A stretch of 20,963 nt of DNA from Bacteroidota bacterium (lineage in GTDB: Bacteria; Bacteroidota; Bacteroidia; Chitinophagales; Chitinophagaceae), in NCBI GenBank assembly GCA_947441205.1, contig CANETM010000005.1, positions 1 through 20,963 on the forward strand. Direction: 5' to 3'. Of this stretch, positions 15,824-20,963 are shown piece after piece; the stretch's first letter is position 1; each line of letters opens with the position of its first letter. The position numbers and the translations under genes are program-made. The notes beneath the pieces are model-generated. The model was not told where the DNA came from, did not search any database, and saw only the letters and a list, made by a program, of their open reading frames with translations.

Positions 15824-17179
15824 ATGGTTAAAACAATTGTTTCATTATTAGGAGTAATAATCTGCCTTAACATTACAGCACAGACATTTACTTGCCCAAG
15901 CACCCCATCACTTAAATACCTTTTTAATACTAAAAGTGAAATTTCTAAAATTAGCCACACGCAAGATTTAGTTCTATTTCAGCCAGCGATTGAAAACTGG
16001 AGAGCACGTTTTCAACTAATTAAAAATAAGAGTGGGCTATTTGCTTTGATTGACGGAACTGGCCAAGTATATAAAGCAACCAATATTGATGATCAAACGG
16101 CTACTTTCAATCGTATAGATTCTACCCGTTTTATGGGTTACAATTTCGATGCTATTAATTTTTCATATAATGAATTAATATACTCTTTTGGAGGCTATGG
16201 CTTCTGGGTTAGGAATGGCTATTTAACTCATTTTACTCCTGGAGCTGAGTGGACAGTTGATAAAATAAATGTGCAATTTAAAACAACAAACAAATTCTAT
16301 AGCTATCAACCAAAAGAATCAAAACTATATTATATCGAATTTCCTTGGGACAGTGAAGTGACTTTTGATAAAATTATAAATTCTACAGTAGTTGAATTTG
16401 ATATCAAAAAAAGAGAAAATAAGAAACTAGGAAAACTTAACCCAAAAATTGGCTTTAGTTACAAATACTTTTCAATAGATATTCAAAGCCTAAATGGAGT
16501 TTTAAATTTTAATGAAGGTGAAATTTATTTATACAAATTTTCAACTAATAAAGTATACAAATTAGTTAACTTGAAAATCAAGGACGCTTTAGTTGGTAAA
16601 TCGGGTACTGAATTAGAAACCACATTCGAAGACTCCGGAAAAATATATTACTCTTTCAACAACGATACCACCCTTAGAACGCTTCAAATTTCTATGAATG
16701 ATTTTGAAGAAGAAGATTACCCAATATATATACCAGAGAAAAACTATATGTATTTGTGGATTATTCTTATTATAATTGTCATATTCATTTCAATATTTGG
16801 ATTATATAAGTTTAATAATAGAAAAAAGATTGCAAAAGAAGATTTCGTAGAAGAAATATATACTGTGGATTTAAACAGCAATGAATTCAGTCCTATAGAA
16901 ACTTCCTTAATCGATATGTTAATTGAAAAATCAAATATTGATTCACATTTAACCGTAGATGAATTGAATAGTATATTAGGTATCAAAAAGAAAACCATTG
17001 AAATTCAAAAGCGTGTTAGAACAGAAACCATTAACCGCATTAACCATAAGTTCAATGTAAACTTCAATTTAGAAACCGTCTTTATTGAAAGGACAAGGTC
17101 AGCAGATGATAGAAGATACTTTAACTATATAATTAGCAAAGCAAATACTAAAATATACCTTAAGAAAGCTACTATTTAA
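15824..17179 (+). CDS. Single-pass membrane protein with extracytoplasmic sensor-like domain and predicted cytoplasmic helix-turn-helix tail
   Basis: I do not recognise a named family. The 451 residues start with a signal peptide (1-19, ending ITAQ). Then comes an extracytoplasmic part (about 20-305) rich in beta strands and aromatic residues, with repeats of the kind seen in propellers (LIYSFGGYGFWVRNGYL, KLYYIEF, GEIYLYKF, GKIYYSF). A single membrane helix (308-328) is followed by the basic stop NNRKK. The cytoplasmic tail (330-451) contains SPIETSLIDMLIEKS, then LTVDELNSILGIKKKTIEIQKRVR, a helix-turn-helix-like pattern, and a basic segment with FIERTRSADDRRYFNYII. The layout fits a membrane-bound one-component regulator; the DNA-binding role is inference. 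It is convergent with the small ORF and divergent from the LamG lipoprotein. Confidence 0.72.
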   Translation: MVKTIVSLLGVIICLNITAQTFTCPSTPSLKYLFNTKSEISKISHTQDLVLFQPAIENWRARFQLIKNKSGLFALIDGTGQVYKATNIDDQTATFNRIDSTRFMGYNFDAINFSYNELIYSFGGYGFWVRNGYLTHFTPGAEWTVDKINVQFKTTNKFYSYQPKESKLYYIEFPWDSEVTFDKIINSTVVEFDIKKRENKKLGKLNPKIGFSYKYFSIDIQSLNGVLNFNEGEIYLYKFSTNKVYKLVNLKIKDALVGKSGTELETTFEDSGKIYYSFNNDTTLRTLQISMNDFEEEDYPIYIPEKNYMYLWIILIIIVIFISIFGLYKFNNRKKIAKEDFVEEIYTVDLNSNEFSPIETSLIDMLIEKSNIDSHLTVDELNSILGIKKKTIEIQKRVRTETINRINHKFNVNFNLETVFIERTRSADDRRYFNYIISKANTKIYLKKATI

Positions 17180-17362
17180 TTACCTAATCCAAATTTGATG
17201 ATGTGTATTGAAAGACGAACTATTAGGAAAATCATCGACCTCCCATCTTGAACCATGCCCTCTAATACCCCAATGATAAGTTCCACTTAACCAAAATGGA
17301 AAATTGGTCATTGCAAGATCCCCTTCATTCGTAAAATAATTGGCTGCACTATTTGGTAGCAT
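17180..17362 (-). CDS. Small ORF of 60 residues, possible gene remnant
   Basis: From ATG 17362 the ORF gives 60 residues with an ordinary, non-repetitive composition rich in Trp and aromatics (FPFWLSGTYHWGIRGHGSRW, then WEVDDF and FNTHHQIWIR). The stop codon abuts that of the plus-strand sensor gene with no spacing. No signal peptide or promoter is visible, and the frame closes at 17414-17416 upstream. The ending looks like the C-terminal piece of a larger extracellular domain, so a decayed gene end is as likely as a small protein. The family is not recognised. Confidence 0.35.
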   Translation of the reverse strand: MLPNSAANYFTNEGDLAMTNFPFWLSGTYHWGIRGHGSRWEVDDFPNSSSFNTHHQIWIR

Positions 17363-17421
17363 AGCATAATGCAATACATACAATATAATATATATTAAAA
17401 GTATTTTATTTATTTAAAAAT

Positions 17422-18885
17422 TTACAACTTTCCTATCTCACTATCCATCCAAGTGAGGCGTTTGCTTATCCATGATCTTAAATAGTCTAATTCCTCTTGA
17501 TGCGTTTTGCCAACAAAATTATTATAAGGGAGTTTCACACCTAAAATTTTCCAGCGTTCAAAATGCTTACTAATACTATTATTAGCAGTTAAAATGGCTA
17601 GGTGATTATCAATAGTTGTATTAATATTATTTAAACTTAATTTACTTGTCCGAAGTTCAGTCCACCTGGCTTTTAACTTGCTCGTGAAATTAGGATCGGA
17701 CAATAACTTCTTCCACCAAAAATTAATGAGCCATGCATCCGTAGGATAGTAATTATTAAAATTAAACATCCATGTTGCACCATTCACAAATGCAATTCGA
17801 TCATCATTTCCAAATCCCAAATTAAAATCCCAAATTGGACCCATTTTAAGTTTTCCAGATCGGTCTTTATTCATATAAGTACTCAACCTATAAGCATCTG
17901 GATTATAGGCAAATTCATTTAAAATTAAAAAGTCAATAAAACTATTAACATCTATGTATTTGGAATATCCTGTTGTTGTGTTATCAAAATTTTGACTTAA
18001 CAAAGTGTTTTCAAATTCATTAATATAAGTTTGTAAGTATTTTTTTTGACCAGCTGTTATTGCATCATATTTTGGATACTCATACATATAATAAGTTTCA
18101 GCACCTTTTTTAGGACCATATGGAGTGTATGCAATTTTATTTCCATTAGGATCATATCCAGACCTAAAACTTAATGCCTCGGTATATATAGCATCAGCCT
18201 CCCATCCTACAATGGTATTATCCCCCGCTGATTTATCTACTTTTAAAATGTACCCACCAGTTACTAATGAACCATCATTATCTGTTGCAGACATTTTTGT
18301 AATGTTGACCCTTTCTTTATCTCGCTTCATCTTCTCCATCAAAACATAAAGTCCTAAATACTCTCCATTAATATTTAATTGCACATATTTTGTTCTGGTT
18401 GCATACATGCCTATTTGATTGGACAAATCATAAATAAGCGTATTTCTAATTAAGGCTTTATCATTGGCAGGTGCATACAAAATAAAGTCAGACTGTTTTG
18501 GAAAATCCATAATTGCACTGTCGGTGTCATTGTCTAAAGCATCCCTTAATTCAAAGCCATAGGATTTTTGATCAAATAAACGAAAAGAAGTTGAACCCCT
18601 GTATTCAATGCCAATATTTGATCTAAATACAATCGTATCGCCCAATTGAATTTGTATGATAGATTGAACCTTAGGTTCATTAACAATAGTATTTCTCTTT
18701 GTACTAATATATATGGTGGGTACTTTATTGGTATAAGAAGTAACCGATTTCCAAAAAGCATTTTTTGGAAATGTATCAACGTTATTTGTTGGAGTCGGCA
18801 GTTCAACTAACAATATTTCTTTCTTTTGGCAGGAAGCAAGAAAAATTATGAATACAAAAATTACAAACCTTTTTAATATTGTCAT
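17422..18885 (-). CDS. CotH kinase family lipoprotein
   Basis: 487 residues, with lipobox FLASC (C19 lipidated) and a CotH domain from about residue 55 to 450. Visible family marks are IGIEYRGSTSFRLFDQKSYGFELRD (91-115), DFILYAPANDKALIRN (133-148), GEYLGLYVLMEKMKRDKERV (174-193), GGYILKVDKS (210-219), the FIDFLILNEFAYNPDAYRLSTYM region and GPIWDFNLGFGN (349-360). Spore-coat CotH phosphorylates serine in coat proteins with a reduced kinase fold. Bacteroidota do not sporulate and the substrates of their lipoprotein homologues are unknown. It should sit at the outer membrane or its surface. A strong terminator separates it from the fibre gene upstream on the same strand, so it needs its own promoter; a one-mismatch -7 box (TATTTTTA, minus strand, 18890-18897) lies 5 bases before the ATG and is doubtful. 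Confidence 0.9.
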   Translation of the reverse strand: MTILKRFVIFVFIIFLASCQKKEILLVELPTPTNNVDTFPKNAFWKSVTSYTNKVPTIYISTKRNTIVNEPKVQSIIQIQLGDTIVFRSNIGIEYRGSTSFRLFDQKSYGFELRDALDNDTDSAIMDFPKQSDFILYAPANDKALIRNTLIYDLSNQIGMYATRTKYVQLNINGEYLGLYVLMEKMKRDKERVNITKMSATDNDGSLVTGGYILKVDKSAGDNTIVGWEADAIYTEALSFRSGYDPNGNKIAYTPYGPKKGAETYYMYEYPKYDAITAGQKKYLQTYINEFENTLLSQNFDNTTTGYSKYIDVNSFIDFLILNEFAYNPDAYRLSTYMNKDRSGKLKMGPIWDFNLGFGNDDRIAFVNGATWMFNFNNYYPTDAWLINFWWKKLLSDPNFTSKLKARWTELRTSKLSLNNINTTIDNHLAILTANNSISKHFERWKILGVKLPYNNFVGKTHQEELDYLRSWISKRLTWMDSEIGKL

Positions 18886-18918
18886 AAAGTAAAAATAGTG
18901 CTTTAATAGCTATAATAT

Positions 18919-18962
18919 AAAAAGAGTGTTCAAGTTTATAAACTAAACTGAACACTCTTTTT
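18919..18962 (-). terminator. Terminator after the fibre-like gene (possibly bidirectional)
   Basis: A 14-bp perfect stem, AAAAAGAGTGTTCA with TGAACACTCTTTTT, encloses an imperfect inner stem GTTTA/TAAAC. A and T runs at the base make it work on either strand. It lies 20 bp after the stop of the fibre-like gene. Confidence 0.88.
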
Positions 18963-18982
18963 ATATTTATAATCTCAAATTA

Positions 18983-20963
18983 TTATTGCATATCTCCACC
19001 TGTTACAAACACATTCGCGGCTGGTGAAACTACCGTTACAACAGCATACTGACCACCTGATCTAGTATAGTTTGAACGGTTAAATATGGTTGCACTTGTA
19101 ATTGGAGCAATAGTTATTGACCCAGCTGCCATTTGTACAATCATACAGTTAAATCCAGCTGCAAGCGTATTACTACCAGGTATATTTATAGTAAGTGCAC
19201 CTGTGTTAGCGCAATAAATGATTTTACCATTATCCCCTTGCTGTAATGTATAAGAAGTTGTTCCAGCTACCACACTTCCACTATTTACTGCAGCACTACC
19301 TCCTTCAATTGTTTTATTAGAGAATGAAATAGTAGTTCCATTGTCGGTAATATTACTTGGTGTAATTGCTGAAGAGGATGAATATTTAGGAAGCGCGTTA
19401 GTTGTTCCGCCAGAAATTGAACTTGTTGTTGACCAAGTTGCAGCACCGGCAGCACTTAATGTTAATACCTGTCCAGTTGTACCTGTTGCAGTTGGGAAAG
19501 TTGTTCCACCTGCTGTTAATACATTGGTACTACTTATAGTTACTGGTGCACTAAATGTGGTTGTACCAGTAAATGTCTTAGCTCCTCCAATTGTTTGTGT
19601 AGTAGTTATATCAACAAAATTCTTAGTTGCAGATCCAGTACCTCCATTCGTAATAGGAACTATGTCTATCCAAGTTGGAGCACCTGTACCAGCAGAAGTT
19701 AATATTTGCCCAGTAGTTCCAGCAGCAGTATATCCTGTAGCACCTGCACCAGTTTGGTATGGTATCACGCCTGCGGTACCACCTGCTAAACCTGTTGCAG
19801 AAATAGATTGTGTAATACCATATCCTAAACCTAAGTTCCAATAAAATGTTGTCCCATCATAATAGAAAGTTACTACGTCAGTTGCATTTGCTGTAGTAGA
19901 TAAATTAAGTCCTGAAGATGATCCTAATACCTTATTCGATTTACCTGAAACGCTTGGCAATGCCAATGTGAAAGGACCGCCAGATGCAGGTTGCGTTACA
20001 ACTAAAGTACCTGTAGATCCTACGGGAGGTGGAGTTGCGCCAAATGACAATGTACTATTTGCATTTAAGGTTACACTTGCATTTAATCCTGACATTGGTG
20101 TCCATGTAATGGTTGAACCAGCAGTTAATCCAACTGGTGTAGAAGAATATACTGGTGCATTAATGTCTCCATTTACTTGCAATCTACTTGTTGTATTAGA
20201 CGCGGTTCCAACACCTATTGATACGTTACCACCATTTGGATTAATATATAAAGGATAGTTGGTACCCAATGCTAATAAATCACCTGCTTGAATCCAAGGT
20301 TTAGTACTTACTGTTCCAAAATCCAATACAGTATTATCACCACCTCGTATTCTTAAAGCACCACCTGTTTGAGTTGTACCTGTTGTCACTGGAGCAGCGT
20401 TAACACCATCATTAACTAATAAAGCAGATCCTCCAGCAAAAGCAGAACTATTTGAATTTATCATAACACTTGTACCATCATCAAATAATTTACTATTAGC
20501 TATTGAAGTTGCACTTGTATATTTTGGTAAATAGTTTATAGTACCGCCCGTAATCGCACTAGTGGTAGTCCATGTTGCAGATCCTACAGCATTAAGTGCT
20601 AATACTTGACCTACTGTACCTGTTGAAGTTGGGAAGGTTGTTCCACCTGCCGTTAATAAATTAGTACCACTTAAAGTAACTGGCCCGTTAAATGTAGTTG
20701 TACCAGTAAATGTTTTACTACCTCCAATTGTTTGCGTAGTAGTTAGGTCAACATAATTTGGCGTAATCCATGCCGGTGCAGTTGTTCCAGTTGAAGTTAA
20801 TATTTGTCCTGAAGTTCCAGCAGCTGTATATGCTGTTACATTCGGTGCTGATTGATAAGGCATTGATCCAGCAACACCACCTATTAATGAACTAGCAGCA
20901 ACTGATTGCGCCAATCCATATCCTAAACCTACGTTCCAATAAAAATCATTTCCATCATAATAG
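18983..20963 (-). CDS. Repetitive fibre-like surface protein, C-terminal part (N-terminus outside window)
   Basis: The frame is open to the window edge; the codon at 20914 is only an internal TTG, so at least 659 residues are visible. The protein is rich in T, G, S, A and N. It has a long-period repeat: YYDG-x-x-FYWN-x-GLGYG at visible residues 1-16 recurs at 367-382, and the following 140-150 residues repeat too (TAAGTxGQILT, TTTQTIGGxKTFTGTTTF, LTAGGTTFPT, GQVLxL). Between them lie segments known from Bacteroidota tail-fibre-domain proteins (NPNGGNVSIG then LQVNGDI). The last 90 residues form a terminal module (TLQQGDNGKIIYCANTGALT to VFVTGGDMQ). No intramolecular chaperone domain follows. 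Role as surface or phage-type fibre is inferred; adhesion is likely but unproven. Confidence 0.82.
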   Translation of the reverse strand, partial: YYDGNDFYWNVGLGYGLAQSVAASSLIGGVAGSMPYQSAPNVTAYTAAGTSGQILTSTGTTAPAWITPNYVDLTTTQTIGGSKTFTGTTTFNGPVTLSGTNLLTAGGTTFPTSTGTVGQVLALNAVGSATWTTTSAITGGTINYLPKYTSATSIANSKLFDDGTSVMINSNSSAFAGGSALLVNDGVNAAPVTTGTTQTGGALRIRGGDNTVLDFGTVSTKPWIQAGDLLALGTNYPLYINPNGGNVSIGVGTASNTTSRLQVNGDINAPVYSSTPVGLTAGSTITWTPMSGLNASVTLNANSTLSFGATPPPVGSTGTLVVTQPASGGPFTLALPSVSGKSNKVLGSSSGLNLSTTANATDVVTFYYDGTTFYWNLGLGYGITQSISATGLAGGTAGVIPYQTGAGATGYTAAGTTGQILTSAGTGAPTWIDIVPITNGGTGSATKNFVDITTTQTIGGAKTFTGTTTFSAPVTISSTNVLTAGGTTFPTATGTTGQVLTLSAAGAATWSTTSSISGGTTNALPKYSSSSAITPSNITDNGTTISFSNKTIEGGSAAVNSGSVVAGTTSYTLQQGDNGKIIYCANTGALTINIPGSNTLAAGFNCMIVQMAAGSITIAPITSATIFNRSNYTRSGGQYAVVTVVSPAANVFVTGGDMQ
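19355..20963. repeat. Long direct repeat inside the fibre-like gene
   Basis: Two related blocks, about 19355-19864 and 20494-20963, are homologous at DNA level. For example, the stretches at 19491-19620 and 20628-20757 are clearly alike over 130 bases. The spacing is 1098 bp at the GLGYG end and 1137 bp further on, because the second protein copy has 13 extra residues (around ITNGGTGSATKNF). Confidence 0.75.

Noticed and set aside
19341..19844. Plus-strand ORF of 167 codons inside the fibre gene
   Set aside because: A low-complexity V/P/A-rich shadow of the repetitive T/G-rich coding strand.
9163..20963. Integrated prophage
   Set aside because: The fibre-like protein suggested it, but no integrase, terminase, capsid, portal or lysis gene is present, and signal peptides/lipoboxes on the neighbours point to cell-surface proteins.

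Overview
The window looks like chromosomal DNA from a low-GC member of the Bacteroidota, possibly Chitinophagaceae; the family is an inference from overall protein character, not proven. Support comes from Bacteroidota-style promoters (TTTG, about 19 bp, TAnnTTTG), a bacillithiol gene (bshC), a FISUMP-domain protein, LamG and CotH lipoproteins, and a tail-fibre-like surface protein with modules common in this phylum.

Left part (1-8050) is mostly housekeeping. It starts with the 5' part of bshC on the minus strand and a divergent sterol desaturase / alkylglycerol monooxygenase-like membrane protein on the plus strand. A minus-strand run follows, in transcription order: an SDR oxidoreductase, a DUF62 (SAM hydroxide adenosyltransferase/fluorinase superfamily) protein that lacks the usual active-site residues, dihydrolipoyl dehydrogenase (lpdA) ending at a clear terminator, then release factor 3 (prfC) tightly coupled to rimO. 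Both prfC and rimO act on the ribosome.

Centre (8100-9130) holds a tRNA-Lys(UUU) with a near-perfect Bacteroidota promoter and a strong terminator. Directly after it lies a two-copy tandem repeat with a 136-bp period and conserved hairpins, then a small secreted histidine phosphatase.

Right part (9160-20963) is an accessory, cell-surface region. It contains a secreted FISUMP protein and a secreted LamG protein that share a nearly identical N-terminal leader, two overlapping glycosyltransferase genes, a DUF885 putative metallopeptidase, a coiled-coil/LamG lipoprotein, a divergent signal-peptide/sensor/single-TM protein with a possible cytoplasmic DNA-binding tail, a short orphan ORF, a CotH-family lipoprotein, and the 3' part of a long repetitive fibre-like protein that runs off the window. 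The neighbourhood suggests building, decorating and perhaps sensing of surface proteins, but no operon joins all of them and the joint function is inference.

Several apparent upstream TTG starts were rejected. In two cases the TTG is the TTTG of a -7 promoter box, and in a third (lpdA) it lies upstream of the promoter.
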